From assembly GCA_964017045.1 (NCBI GenBank), contig OZ024809.1, positions 30,277,354 to 30,341,353 on the forward strand: 64,000 nt of DNA, in the 5' to 3' direction. The translations under genes and the position numbers were made by a program. The notes below the pieces were generated by a model that ran no database searches, was not told where the DNA came from, and saw only the letters and a program-made list of their open reading frames with translations. The stretch is from Omphiscola glabra. Taxonomy: Eukaryota > Mollusca > Gastropoda > Lymnaeidae. Numbering within the stretch: position 1 is the stretch's first letter; each line of letters starts with the position of its first letter. Positions 33,859 through 45,960 of the stretch are shown piece by piece.

Positions 33859-34058
33859 TTGAATGTATGTCTTGTACGATGTTCAGCCCGGCCTCCCATT
33901 GAATGTATGTCTTGTACGATGTTCAGCCCGGCCTCCCATTGAATGTATGTCTTGTACGATGTTCAGCCCAGCCTCCCATTGAATGTATGTCTTGTACGAT
34001 GTTCAGCCCGGCCTCCCATTGAATGTATGTCTTGTACGATGTTCAGCCCGGCCTCCCA
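33859..34058. repeat. Minisatellite, 40-bp unit, 5 copies
   Basis: The unit is ttgaatgtatgtcttgtacg plus atgttcagcccggcctccca. The five copies are nearly identical (one g/a change). It begins directly after a fragment of the dispersed repeat family. Confidence 0.95.
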
Positions 34059-34292
34059 TCGCTCGATGTTACATTTTATAAAGGATTGTTACGCAAAACG
34101 TTCTTTTTCGGGTTTGTTTCGTTTTATTGTAATCTTACAATTTATGTTTTGTTACATTCGGTAGAGAGTTGTTCTGAATCCATTAAACCGCTTCCGAAAA
34201 AAATAAAATAAACCATTATCTTCTAGGTTTTTTGTAGCAAATATTTCATGAGAATTTTTTTTTAAAACTCGGGTGAGCATCTCGTGTTAATT

Positions 34293-35114
34293 TTGTTCAT
34301 GTGGTGGATGTAAGTGGCTGCTGTGGAACAAAACAAATTGTAGACAGTAGTGAAAGTACAGACAGGAACAAGTATTGGTAACTTTGTTCATGTGGTGGAT
34401 GTAAGTGGCTGCTGTGGAACAAAACAAATGTGTAGACAGTAGTGAAAGTACAGACAGGAACAAGTATTGGTAACTTTGTTCACGTGGTGGATGTACGTGG
34501 CTGCTGTGGAACAAAACAAATGTGTAGACAGTAGTGAAAGTACAGACAGGAACAAGTATTGGTAACTTTGTTCACGTGGTGGATGTACGTGGCTGCTGTG
34601 GAACAAAACAAATGTGTAGACAGTAGTGAAAGTACAGACAGGAACAAGTATTGGTAACTTTGTTCACGTGGTGGATGTACGTGGCTGCTGTGGAACAAAA
34701 CAAATGTGTAGACAGTAGTGAAAGTACAGACAGGAACAAGTATTGGTAACTTTGTTCACGTGGTGGATGTACGTGGCTGCTGTGGAACAAAACAAATGTG
34801 TAGACAGTAGTGAAAGTACAGACAGGAACAAGTATTGGTAACTTTGTTCACGTGGTGGATGTACGTGGCTGCTGTGGAACAAAACAAATGTGTAGACAGT
34901 AGTGAAAGTACAGACAGGAACAAGTATTGGTAACTTTGTTTACGTGGTGGATGTACGTGGCTGCTGTGGAACAAAACAAATGTGTAGACAGTAGTGAAAG
35001 TACAGACAGGAACAAGTATTGGTAACTTTGTTCACGTGGTGGATGTACATGGCTGCTGTGGAACAAAACATGTGTAGACAGTATTAAAAGTACAGATAGG
35101 AACAAGTATTGGTA
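34293..35114. repeat. Minisatellite, 92-bp unit, about 9 nearly identical copies
   Basis: The unit contains ttgttcacgtggtggatgta, cgtggctgctgtggaacaaa and gacaggaacaagtattggta. Central copies are identical; differences sit in the first two and last two units. The 72-codon minus-strand open frame repeated at 92-bp steps is a by-product. Confidence 0.97.
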
Positions 35115-35798
35115 TTATTTAAAGTGGGAGGTCAATGGTGAGGCCTTTACGAGGCCGTTGCGTGCCGCAGCTACTTGTATTAACATTAAAGTACATCCTC
35201 CGTTGTTCCCGTACTCTATCATTACAGCCGTCACGGCCCGGGGCCAGCGGAGATAAAGGCTCCCCGTAATTGGGACAGTGACAAATGAATGTCACACCCC
35301 CCATCCTCTCGGTTAGAACCGTTGGGTAATTTGGACTTTCCATTGGACATTTGCGCTGCGACGGCTGTCTGGAGCTGTGAGATGACCAGGGGTACTATTC
35401 TCTCGTGCCTTACTTCCCTTTAGTTTCTTTGCAATCGTCTGTTGAGTGTCAAGACCTAATCTATGGTCACATTAGTGAACCAATTTCTCCTCATTGGCAA
35501 CTCGGAAGACTTTGAAAAAATACCGTCCTATTACTATTATCCCTACGCCTTTTTTTTTTTTTAAGCCACTATTTAAAAAATAATAATAATCATTCAGAAA
35601 TCAGTCTATGGTGACTCCGATGGTGAAAACCATTAGAAATTGCATCCTGTGATGAGTCCATCAAACAACTCTACTTACCAGTGACTGGTCGCTTCAACGT
35701 TGGCCTCACCGTACTGGACTGGTCGCGGCAGCTGGTCTTCCGTACACGTCCAATGTGCACAACGTCATCATAACTAGCGCCCCGCGTTAATTAGGTCG

Positions 35799-35835
<37 letters not shown>

Positions 35836-36048
35836 GGTTGTTGGTTTGCTTATCATTTTCCCGCACTCTCTTCACCAAATCAAGCTAATTGTGAACGGGA
35901 AACGTCTTAATGGCTTGTTTTCCCTCCATTACAAACAGAATTTGGAGCCTTTTTTTTTAAACGAAGTATTTCTTGAGTGGGAGGCGGCTGCAAAAATAAG
36001 TAGGTTACCATTGGAGAAGTAAAGGTGAATAGATTAGAGGGTGCCGGG
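35115..36048. other. Unannotated spacer with 34-base T run
   Basis: A T run spans about 35801-35834, a possible poly-A tail of a minus-strand retro-insertion, though I found no flanking duplication. Another T run lies near 35550. No gene recognised. Confidence 0.4.
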
Positions 36049-36300
36049 TACAACCGTGGTAGATCCTGGTACAACCGTGGTAGACCCTGGTACAACCGTG
36101 GTAAAACCCTGGAACAACCGTGGTAAAACCCTGGAACAACCGTGGTAAAACCCTGGAACAACCGTGGTAAAACCTTGGGACAACCGTGGTAAACCCCTGG
36201 GACAACCGTGGTAAAACCCTGGAACAACCGTGGTAAAACCCTGGAACAACCGTGGTAAAACCCTGGAACAACCGTGGTAAAACCCTGGTAAAACCGTGGC
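36049..36300. repeat. Minisatellite, 22-bp unit, about 11 copies
   Basis: The unit is acaaccgtggtaaaaccctg plus ga. The leftmost units are shortened (tagatcctggt, tagaccctggt). Confidence 0.95.
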
Positions 36301-36681
36301 AGAACTTTTCTTCTGTTGGAGATTGCACTATCGCTTTTTATGGCATCTTTTTCTTGGCATTTTTGAAGAGTGGCCAAAATAGTTGACACGCATTCATAAT
36401 AATATTGATAATCTTTTTTGTTTAAAAAAAGAAATGAGTATCTTCTAGTTGACCAATGATTTCTGATCTGTCTATTATGCACTCTTGGTTGATGGGGTCG
36501 GCGTATTTCATGAAAAGAAAACTAACAGGGAATAAAAGGACAAAGGAAAGACATCTAAAATGTACGAGTGGCCATGATAGACTATGTCAAAAATGGGCGG
36601 AGAAAATTGGGGTAGGACCCCATTAGGGAAATTTCAATTTTGTAAATGAGTTTGTGTAAAGCTGTGTGAAACTGTCAAGAC
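36301..36681. other. Unannotated spacer
   Basis: No feature recognised. Confidence 0.35.
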
Positions 36682-36685
36682 ACGT

Positions 36686-37013
36686 TACATCCGTCTATCG
36701 GGGGGCGGCTAGAAACATCCGTCTATCGGGGGGCGGCTAGAAACATCCGTCTATCGGGGGGCGGCTAGAAACATCCGTCTATCAGGGGCGGCTAGAAACA
36801 TCCGTCTATCAGGGGCGGCTAGAAACATCCGTCTATCAGGGGCGGCTAGAAACATCCGTCTATCAGGGGCGGCTAGAAACATCCGTCTATCAGGGGCGGC
36901 TAGAAACATCCGTCTATCAGGGGCGGCTAGAAACATCCGTCTATCAGGGGCGGCTAGAAACATCCGTCTATCAGGGGCGGCTAGAAACATCCGTCTATCA
37001 GGGGCGGCTAGAA
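36686..37013. repeat. Minisatellite, 27-28-bp unit, 12 copies
   Basis: The unit is aaacatccgtctatcagggg plus cggctag. The first three copies have a longer G run (28 bp) and the last nine have atcagggg (27 bp), a clean switch between two homogenised types. Confidence 0.96.
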
Positions 37014-37730
37014 GGTATCAAAGCGCTACCATCAAATGTAATGCGGTTTGCGTAAAACTCTCCTCAGAAAGGCGAGTTGGCCGCGGCACTTGGCCCGGGG
37101 ATGGCTTGTACTTCCAGTTCAACTTGACGGGGAAAGACATTATCCTAACGGGGGTATTGGCTCTAGTGCTTTTACCGGACGGCCCGATCGATACCGGGGG
37201 TAATGGTCCCAATTTATTTTATACTCCTGTATTGGGGGCGGTTTATGGTCACAGAATGGCTGGTGGAAGATCTCTACCAATTGAGTTTGTGCTACCGATG
37301 GATGGCGGTGATTGCTCTAGTTTAGCCCAATCACTATTTTACCATTTGGCAGTTCAAAGATACGATGTGGTTTTTTTTGGGATTCTGTCGATTCGGTTTT
37401 CTGATGAAAGAAATTTAGCCCGATTTGTAAAATATTTTTTATTATAATTTTTTTTCAATTTGTTTTGCTCTTTTTTTCTTTAACCTGTATTATTTTTGTT
37501 TGTTATATTTCAAGTCTCGGCTCAACGCTGTACAACGCCAACAGTGTGCTGTATAAAATATACTATGTGAAAATAGGAATATTTTCAAACATGAAGAACA
37601 AAAAACAACACAAAAATAACCAAAAGTGTACATTTTAATTGTCTTGAGAAGAGATTTGGAAACACCAAATATCAGTGTCACTTGTGTGTCTGCAAAGAGG
37701 AACTATTGGAGAGAAAAGCAACACATTTGA
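37014..37730. other. Unannotated spacer with an open frame continuing from the array
   Basis: A plus-strand frame with no stop runs from about 36763 in the array to 37447. Its unique part includes GTWPGDGLYFQFNLTGKDII. I see no start codon before the unique part, no splice site pair and no family motif. Frames of this length are expected by chance several times in a window this size. Confidence 0.2.
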
Positions 37731-37830
37731 ATTAAAACAACTTTGGGTTAAAACAACTTAGGATTAAAAAAACTTTGGATTAAAACAACTTTGGATTAAA
37801 GCAACTTTGGGTTAAAACAACTTTGGATTT
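37731..37830. repeat. Tandem repeat, about 16-bp unit, 6 copies
   Basis: The unit is ttaaaacaactttgga, with g/a variants. Confidence 0.9.
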
Positions 37831-38502
37831 AAAGTCATATCGCCTTTTCATTTTTTATTTTACCGGCGAGACAAAGACTCGTCACCTTGTCGTAGCCAGA
37901 TGCGCGGATCTGGAGTTTTGTACATAACCCCCTCCTCCCCTTCCCCGGTAACAAACGAGTGGGTGGATAACGTAACCCACGCGTCCCTTGTGTATACATT
38001 TACCTATAACGTTTGTATAATCCAGCACACTCGCCTGATCTAATTAGCTACATTCCGTAGCCCTAATTTGTACAAACCTGGTTAATGGAGGGGGGAGGGG
38101 CACTGGCTTTTAAAACGGATGTTCCAATATAAAGATGTAAACGGTGATGCGTTTTTCCGTCTCTGCTTGGAGAGGGGGAAAAAAACAACTGAAAGCTAAA
38201 CTTTTTTTAAAAACTTGTAATGAGTTGTTGAATTCAGGTAGAGGGCGACCCGGTGCTGTGTAGGATTGATTGTTGCTCTGAAAGAGTAAAAATAATAATA
38301 CGGAAGTTGGGGGGGGGGGATGTGGTTCAGACGATGCAAACGTACCTGCAGATCAGCACAACTCTAACACCTGGAGCTGTTATTACAAGACATTGGTTGG
38401 GGGGGGGGGGGGTATTATTAAACACATTTTTGTGTAGTTCTTTCAAATGTTGCTCTAGGTTAATTCAAAAACACAAAAATTGAAACAAGACGCAATACAA
38501 CG
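37831..38502. other. Unannotated spacer
   Basis: G runs at about 38310-38318 and 38399-38411. No gene recognised. Confidence 0.4.
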
Positions 38503-38777
38503 GCAGAGTACAATGGTGGAGTGTCTTGTAGAGTACAATGATGGAGTGTCTTGTAGAGTACAATGGTGGAGTGTCTTGTAGAGTACAATGATGGAGTGTC
38601 TTGTAGAGTACAATGATGTAGTGTCTTGCAGAGTACAATGATGGCGTGTCTTGTAGAGTACAATGATGGCGTGTCTTGTAGAGTACAATGATGGCGTGTC
38701 TTGTAGAGTACAATGATGGCGTGTCTTGTAGAGTACAATGATGTAGTGTCTTGTAGAGTAAAATAATGGAGTGTCTC
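38503..38777. repeat. Minisatellite, 25-bp unit, 11 copies
   Basis: The unit is gtagagtacaatgatggagt plus gtctt. Sites vary as gga/ggc/gta before gtgtctt. All minus frames are open through the array, producing overlapping artefact frames of up to 173 codons. Confidence 0.96.
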
Positions 38778-39745
38778 GTTGGTATTGAGAGAACATTTAG
38801 TGGGAGTTTCCTATCCCGAACACCACCCCCCCCCCACCCCGTCTTGAATTGGACGTAACTGTGAAAAGGTTTATGGTGAGCTCCTTCATAAAGCACGGCC
38901 GTGGCGTAGGGAGGTAGTTTCGCGTATTTATTGACCACAGTTACGGTTCTAAAATCTTTTGTAGCGTTGACTTTCCCTACCTCCACTATGATTCATGTCG
39001 ATGTCATGTGCTGTGTCGTAGATTATGGAATGTTATACTTTTGGGCGTCGATGACACATCGCTAAGAAGTTCTGTATTTGAGCGTATGGTTGTGATTAAA
39101 AGGAAAAAAAATAAAGCATAGACATCTCTTTCTCAATATGACTTTCCACATAGTCTCAACCCAAAAGGACTCTGAGGTTCGAAAGCCAAGCACTGAAAGT
39201 GGTAAGCGGTTAAGAAATATGTCTCCGAGAGTTTTTATAAACATAGACCAGTTCCTTTCTTTTCACCCATAAATACTTTGATGTAAGTGCGTTGATGGAT
39301 GACACAAAATCTTCCCTTTAAACCAATCGCACTTCCGCAGCCCTTACCTTTTCTTGAAACCCCCCCCCCCCTTTCCAAAAAAAACCCTCTTCTGATGTGG
39401 CGATGGGGGCCAGAATTGTGGCTTTCTGGCGCTCTCTCATGTCTGAGTGCACCTAATAAAACTACAATTGGAACTAATTAAACCACGATCGTCACATCTC
39501 TGTTCACCGCTAATTGGCGCATCTGTTTCAACTGTTGTGGAAAGTGTGCTGACCCTATATGCACAAATGAAAGATGTTGGTAGGGAAAAAAATGGCTTAC
39601 GTTACCTGCAAAGAGTAAAATAAATACGTTTTAATCAGCATGTACATTTTGAACTGGTGTTATCGACACGGTATTTGTAAATCAGCTTCTCAGTGTTGTT
39701 GTATCCAAACTTTTCACTCATGCCTTTTAAGCTGTTCTGCACAGC
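38778..39745. other. Unannotated spacer
   Basis: C runs at about 38824-38833 and 39360-39371. No gene recognised. Confidence 0.4.
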
Positions 39746-40340
39746 TACATTTTATTAATATCATCCTCTCTTAGTCTTAAACGCTTCTACATTCCCCAAC
39801 TACCACTCTAACAACCTATGCATCGCCACCTTTCAATAGCATCCTCTCTTGGTCTTAAACACTTCTACATTCCCCGATTACCACCCTAACAACATGTACA
39901 CTGATGCCTTTTAATATCATCTTCTCTCAGTCTTAAACACTTCTTCATTCCCCGACCACCTGCCTAACTACCTATGCATCGCCACCTTTCAATATCACCC
40001 TCTCTTAGTCTTAAACACTTCTACATTTCCTGACTACCACCCTAACAACATGTGCACCGCTACCTTTTAATACCATCCTCTCTTAGTCTTAAACACTTCT
40101 ACATTCCCCGATTACCACCCTAACAACATGTACACTGATGCCTTTTAATATCATCTTCTCTCAGTCTTAAACACTTCTTCATTCCCCGACCACCTGCCTA
40201 ACTACCTATGCATCGCCACCTTTCAATATCACCCTCTCTTAGTCTTAAACACTTCTACATTCCCCACTACCACCAAAACAACCTATGCATCGCTACCTTT
40301 CAACATCATCCTCCCTTTCTCGTAAACAATTCTTATTCCC
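39746..40340. repeat. Minisatellite, about 78-bp unit, 7-8 copies with 3-unit higher-order block
   Basis: Units contain ctctcttagtcttaaacact, tctacattccccgactacca and ccctaacaacatgtgcac. A block of about 234 bp (three units), including the variants ctgatgccttttaatatcat and cgaccacctgcctaactacc, appears at about 39877 and again at about 40111. The right end decays from about 40300. Confidence 0.9.
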
Positions 40341-40807
40341 ATAGCCCCTCCCTCTTCTACCATCCTAACAGCATATGCACATACCAGTTAACAGCTCTTG
40401 ATTGTACTCCATCACTTTCCCTCCCTCACTTTATGTCCCCCACTTCACTCGATCTCTCCTCCCTGTAAGATGTCTTCTTTCAACCATCTGTCCCTTCTCT
40501 CAGCCGGGAGGGGTTGGGGCGGCTTATATTATTATTATTTTTTTTTTATTAAATCACGTTCTATTAATTAAGGAAATGCCCAGGAATCCCTTGGCAGTTT
40601 AAACATTGGGGCGAACCTTCATCAATGACACCCTGGCTTGCTGCCCGCAGCGGGGCGTTGTACAGGAGGGCCGATGAACATTAGCTTAAACATGTTGGAG
40701 TAAGTTCAGTCTACTCAATGTTAAGCGCCACGAGGAAAGTTCCTAGAAATATTCTGTAACAAAGAGACGAAAGAACACAGGAATAGAATAAGACAGCCCC
40801 AAACATA
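40341..40807. other. Unannotated spacer
   Basis: Nothing recognised beyond a T run at about 40537-40548. Confidence 0.35.
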
Positions 40808-40815
40808 CTTTAAAG

Positions 40816-41003
40816 CAATGATTCTCAATCTGTGAGACGCGACCCCTTTTTGGGATCGTACTACCCTTACACAGGGGTCGCCTACGACCATCGGAAAGCA
40901 CATATTTATGAAATAGCAACGAGAATAATTTTGTGTTGGGGGATAACACAACATGAGGAATTGTATTAAAGGGTCGCGACATTTGGAAGGCTGAGAACCA
41001 CCG
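40816..41003 (+). mobile_element. SPIN-type hAT MITE
   Basis: It starts caatgattctcaatctgtga and ends ggctgagaaccaccg. Flanks ctttaaag (40808-40815) and ttttaaag (41004-41011) match at 7 of 8. The termini are more mutated than in the copy at 7132. Confidence 0.83.
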
Positions 41004-41011
41004 TTTTAAAG

Positions 41012-43001
41012 GAAAGCAAATATTAAACTTCACTAATAATGATTGATGGGTAAGAAAACAACATGGCTTACTTGCGTTAGTAGAGAAATTTAACTTAAAG
41101 ACATGCCGATATAATTGTAAACTTAGAAGATATGAAGAACTAATGCAATTATAGTTCTAATCGACTGTAAGTAGAAAAAGAAAAGGGTTGAAAGGGGAGT
41201 ATAGATCATGTAGCCACCGCAAGACAACCCTTACCAACCCCTTCCATCACACGAGGGAGCGTGGATTACGGAAACCTGTGTTTAAGGTTCCCGCTTTCAT
41301 CCTCGCACGGCCCAGGAAGCGGCAGCGCTCGACTGCTTCCACTTGAAAGCATTTTGAAGTTATAGTCGAAACCTCGGCCCCCCAAAAAAACGGTATGCTG
41401 GACTCATCCGAGCTGGACCAGTTAACTGTTGCAAACAGCCAAAGATCTAGGTGATCTATCCGGCAATGCTTATAGGGTTCCAAGTGCTTCTTATTTTAGT
41501 GAGTGCTTCCGAGATTTAAGTACAGGCCGAGGTTTTTAAGAACGTGTACTTCTGATTGATATACATTACAGAAACACGTAGGCAAAGAAAGGCACCCAAG
41601 TTTGGCTTTTAAAATAGTACTTTCAAGGGTCCTTAGTGGTTAAAAAAATAAACGTTTGATGAGGGGAGGGGGGCGTAGTATAGTTGGTGAATGTTGCATA
41701 GACGACGTTGTGAGCAATTTGGACCCTTCACAAGTCTAAATTTGAATTACTACCCACCACTGATGGATGAGAAGGGATGGTCCTTGAAGTTGAAGGTTTT
41801 AATTAGGGGCCATCCATACAGTTCTTACGCACTGAGGGGGTGGGGGTGATTGTCGATTTAGGAGATTTTGCGTACGCGTACATAAGGCTGGGGTAAGAAA
41901 AACCGGGGGGGGGGGGGTGATGTGGGGGGCAGTAATATTTAATCCACCGTATGTTGCATGTATTTTGTTGTGCTGCGCCAGTGGTTCCTAACGTGTTGTG
42001 ATTCCCCCCCCCCCCCTTTTGAAATGCAGGTTCTCACCAGGCACCCTGTTAAATTAACGAGCACACTTCGTATAACGCACACATTTTAAAAAAAATGGGT
42101 TGGGTAAAAATAAATAAAAAGTGTGTCATCTAGTATCTGCAAACAATTATTGGCGAGAGGTCCTGTTGTCACATGTAATATTACGCGGCGCCCCTGTAAA
42201 GGAAACGGAGGCATCCCAGGGTAGAGCTGCCGAGGAAAAGCGGCGCCCGGGGCCGAATCCTGAATATTTCGCTTCTCAATAAAGGAGAGAAAGTGTCGTC
42301 CGAGTCGGACCAAAACAAAAATAATAAAAGCGGGGACGATTTTTTGCGCCCCCTATCTCTATGAACTACGTGGGATTTAATCATTTTATTCACACTTCAG
42401 GTCCTTTCTTATGACTATTTTTGCGCGCCCTAACGTTGGCTCCCGGGGCGAGTTCCCCCTTTCTCATAGCCCTATCCGAGGGAAATGCACTTACTGGGCT
42501 CACCAAACAGTCTATAAATAAATTAATTTTGTAGGTGGGTTTTGTTGCGGCGGCAGTTTTGGGGGGTCGAAAGCTCATAGATCGTTCGCATAGGGGTGAG
42601 GTCCAAAAAAGTACACGTGAACATGGGGTATGGGGGTTCGTAACTGTGACTTTTTGTGCACGCTCTATGTGGAAGGCCCTTACAATAAATAGAACCATTT
42701 ATCGGACAACTTCAAACTTAACGTCATTTATCATTACTAAAAAAAAATATTTTAACATTTTAACGATAAACTCGCCTGTATCTCATTGATTATATGTTCT
42801 TAAAATACAAGACGCCAATTTTAATATTATTAACAACAAAAAGTGTTTTTTTTTAAAATAGCTTGTCTATTTTTAATTTTAAAAAAAAAATGTTTTAAAG
42901 AAAAAGTATAGAAGGGAATGGCGGCGTATCCAACATTTCTTGCGCTTGTCCCCTCGAAGGATGGACCCCCCACCCCCCGGGCCGCCCCTTTCATGGTGAG
43001 A
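41012..43001. other. Unannotated 2-kb spacer
   Basis: G run at about 41905-41917 and C run at about 42004-42017. At 41984 cagtggttcctaacgtgttg looks like a hAT-type tip without a partner. GC-rich patches at 42180-42260 and 42420-42480 contain ggcgcccc motifs but no frame I can support. Confidence 0.35.
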
Positions 43002-43198
43002 CTAGAAACCCTGACCCTCGCAGTTAACGGGAACTAAAGTCCGCGTGCGTCTGGCCCGTTGCCACCGCGCTCTCGTGTTGTCGGTCTCGGGCAGCAGAGC
43101 GGGCTCCGGATAAACCCTGTAGTAATGGGGCAACAACTCCCAGCTGTAGTGGAAGGGACAAGAGTGCGGTACAGTTCTCACCGTCTCCTTGGCAGGCG
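43002..43198 (-). CDS. Possible terminal exon of an unidentified gene
   Basis: On the minus strand a frame is open from 43238 down to a TAG at 43002-43004. A possible 3' splice site (pyrimidine-rich, ending tcttcatcaacag) precedes 43198. The peptide includes SCPFHYSWELLPHYYRVYPE and TRTLVPVNCEGQG. The order Cys-Pro-aromatic, Tyr-Pro and Val-Pro-Val-x-Cys is loosely like IL-17-type cytokines, but the Cys-x-Cys between them is missing and the spacing is short. The other two minus frames are also largely open in this GC-rich patch, which weakens the case. I offer it only as a candidate. Confidence 0.15.
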
Positions 43199-43241
43199 CT
43201 GTTGATGAAGAGGTGAAAGCAGTGCCGTGGTTTTGTTTTCA

Positions 43242-43552
43242 TGAATTTCTTGGAATACCTCGTCTGTTCGTGTGCCGTGTCGTTTTCTTTGCTTTATAGG
43301 TCATTAGAGTGCCGTGCAGGTGAACACCAGGACGTGTTCATAGAGCGGATCAGAGTCTTACCACTCGTGGAAACATTGATATTATTGACAAGAGATGTAG
43401 GATTTCGTTCATTGTAAATTATTTAGATTGGGAAATGATATATTTCAAGGAAACCCAGGCCATAAGAGTCCATTGCTCCTCAAACTATACGGGATGGCAG
43501 CCTAGATCTGTTACCGTCTTTCGCGTACATGCTGAAATTAGATGAAATTATC
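43242..43552. other. Unannotated spacer
   Basis: No feature recognised. Confidence 0.35.
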
Positions 43553-43560
43553 TCACAGAA

Positions 43561-43761
43561 CAGTGGTTCTCAACCTTCCTAATGCCGCGACCCTTTAATT
43601 CAGTTCCTCGTGTTGTGGTGACCCCCACAAACATAAAATTACTTTCGTTGCTACTTCATAAATATGAATTTTCCTATGGTCTTAGACGACCACTGTGAAA
43701 GGGTCGTTCGACCCCCCCCCCCCCCTAAAGGGGTTTGCGACCCATAGGTTGAGAACCACTG
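43561..43761 (-). mobile_element. SPIN-type hAT MITE with internal poly-C expansion
   Basis: It starts cagtggttctcaaccttcct and ends ggttgagaaccactg. Flanks tcacagaa (43553-43560) and tcctagaa (43762-43769) match at 6 of 8. The internal GACCCCC motif has grown to a 14-base C run at 43712-43725. Confidence 0.88.
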
Positions 43762-43769
43762 TCCTAGAA

Positions 43770-44153
43770 CAACGCCTTATTCCGTAAATGCGAACGTTTA
43801 GATGTTAAGATGTGTCGTCCTCTTTTAGGCTTGCTTACCAAGTCCGTGACTGTTCCAAAGACAGTGGGGAGTTGACATTTTGTGTTAGTGAAGATTTTTA
43901 ATTTGGGTGGTGTTATTGGTTTGTCGTGGTCCAGTATTAAAAATTTTTCATAATCAATGACCCTTATGTAAGTCAGCTAACATTTCACACGTTTAAGTAA
44001 CTATCACGTGATGATATTTTTATCTTAAAAATTAGTTGAACAATTTTCTCAAAAGGATTTACGACTCTGTTACATCTTAAAATAATACACATGTCAGAGA
44101 AAAAGTAGATATCCTTTTTTTTTTTAAAATGCTTGCCTCCCCTTTTCTTATAA
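43770..44153. other. Unannotated AT-rich spacer
   Basis: No feature recognised beyond a T run near 44116-44126. Confidence 0.35.
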
Positions 44154-44500
44154 TTAGTAATCATAAAATTCTGGAATTTGAGTTTTTTCCTGCGCAGTTT
44201 CCACCTTTGAAACAACTTGAAACAGGCAGCCGTTGCCACAATTTATCATTCCATGTATTCTGGGCGTCGGGTCGATAAATCGATAGCTGTCGTCAATAGC
44301 TCTCCTCTGTTGGCTCTGGTGTTCGTGTTCTGTAATAGTTTCATGACCTTTAAAGGCTGGATGCTGCGTCGATAATCGCTTGTACATGTCAACTGTTGCC
44401 GTGTCGCGGAGAGTACGCAGAATACACGATGTCAGCAGTACGCATGACATATACGCAATGTATGGGGACAATTCTGGACATATCGACGACCGATTTACTT
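44154..44500 (-). CDS. Open segment, possible exon
   Basis: A minus-strand frame is open for about 115 codons, ending in TAA at 44154. The first ATG gives MSCVLLTSCILRTLRDTATV, a short hydrophobic start, then a hydrophilic stretch with a MINCGNGCLF motif. Frames this long are expected by chance many times in 64 kb. It lies upstream, in transcript order, of the candidate at 43002-43198, but no donor/acceptor pair I tried joins the two in frame. No family recognised. Confidence 0.12.
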
Positions 44501-44720
44501 GCTAGATGTCTTGGTCGGCTGCTTCCATGTGACGGCACGCATGCGCGACGATGCCAGCTGGTTTCAAGCGACCGACTGTAAATGATAGTACGGCCAATAC
44601 TCTAGGAGTCAGTGAAATCGTTCTATTTGTTGGGCAGTAGTAATAACATGCGCCGAGTCTGGCAGCATTACTTGTGTTGGTATGGGGTGAAGTCCGGTAA
44701 TCGAGGTTGAAGCATACTGT

Positions 44721-45040
44721 ATGCTTCACACACATGGGTCAACTTCTTGTATATGTTATTTCTTGGGGCCTCACATGTGTGGGTCAACTTCATGTATGAT
44801 ATTTCTTGGGGCTTCACATATATGGGTCAACTTCATGTATATGTTATTTCTAGGGGCTTCGCATATATGGGTCAAATTCATGTATATGATATTGCTAGGG
44901 GCTTCACATATATGGGTCAAATTCATGTATATGATATTTCTAGGGGCTTCACATATATGGGTCAACTTCATGTATATGTTATTTCTTGGGGCTTCACGTA
45001 TATGGGTCCGCTTCGTTTAAATGTTATTTCTAGCGGGTTC
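44721..45040. repeat. Minisatellite, 45-bp unit, about 7 copies
   Basis: The unit contains ggcttcacatatatgggtca and acttcatgtatatgttattt. The edge copies are diverged. Forty-five base pairs is three-divisible, which explains the peptide-like repeats in both strands. Confidence 0.94.
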
Positions 45041-45091
45041 GTGGAAGCCAAATTTGAAATCAATAGAAAATTCGAAAGTCTTAAAATTTGA

Positions 45092-45308
45092 CTTCACGCA
45101 TACATAACTAGGCTCATCTGGCAATACAGTACCGCATACATAACTAGGCTCATCTGGCAATACAGTACCGCATACATAACTAGCCTCATCTGGCAATACA
45201 GTACCGCATACATAACTAGGCTCATCTGGCAACACAGTACCGCATACATAACTAGCCTCATCTGGCATTACAGTACCGCATACATAACTAGGCTCATCTG
45301 GCAATGCC
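45092..45308. repeat. Minisatellite, 36-bp unit, 6 copies
   Basis: The unit is gcatacataactaggctcat plus ctggcaatacagtacc. An agg/agc change alternates in later units (72-bp block). Confidence 0.95.
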
Positions 45309-45960
45309 GTACTATTTTGTATGACTAATAATTGTTTTTGATATAGTCTTTTGAAGTCCTAGTGTAGGTAGGCCGTGTGTGATTTGTTTTATATTATAGC
45401 GAGTCATGATTATACGCCCCCGCCTGCCAGCCCCCCACCCCCAGTTTGAAAAGTGGTTAAATAGAGCGTTCTATTTTTGCCTTTACTTCGTTGAATATAT
45501 ATATATAAAAAAAAGTCCGCATTGGGTTCGGATAATTGCGTGGGAGAAGCGTATTCTCAAAAAACAACTGCTTGTGTTATTGCAGCGATTCATTGCTAAG
45601 TGGCGTACTTAGAGGACTGTGGTAACCAGACCCCCAGCTTCTGTGTCACCTTCTGATCAACTCGAGCGATAGGTGGGACATCCTGAAGAACTGAACGTCG
45701 GCCACTATGACGTAGAGAGGCCGAACCTGTGTGGTCATTTTGAGACCCGTCTCGTTGTTAAACATCAGACTGGTTTGGTTTATTGAGCCGACTGGAACAT
45801 GGTACTCAACTGTTAAGTCTATCAAATGTGAGGATTTCTCGCAATGTGTTGAAATTAACCCGACCGCAGTGTGCTTTTATTGACTTTTAACTAAATTTGA
45901 CACGGGCGTATTCGTCAGATGTGCCGGCGTTAGTAGGAGCTGCCAGTAACTTGTGTTTAG
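45309..45960. other. Unannotated spacer
   Basis: No gene recognised. The right end has ttgtgtttag at 45951-45960, a possible 3' splice site for the following exon candidate. Confidence 0.35.

Noticed and set aside
35801..35834. 34-base T run as a retrogene poly-A tail
   Set aside because: No flanking direct repeat and no recognisable body on the minus strand.
41984..42060. hAT-like tip cagtggttcctaacgtg
   Set aside because: No matching inverted end or duplication within several hundred bases; may be a solo remnant.
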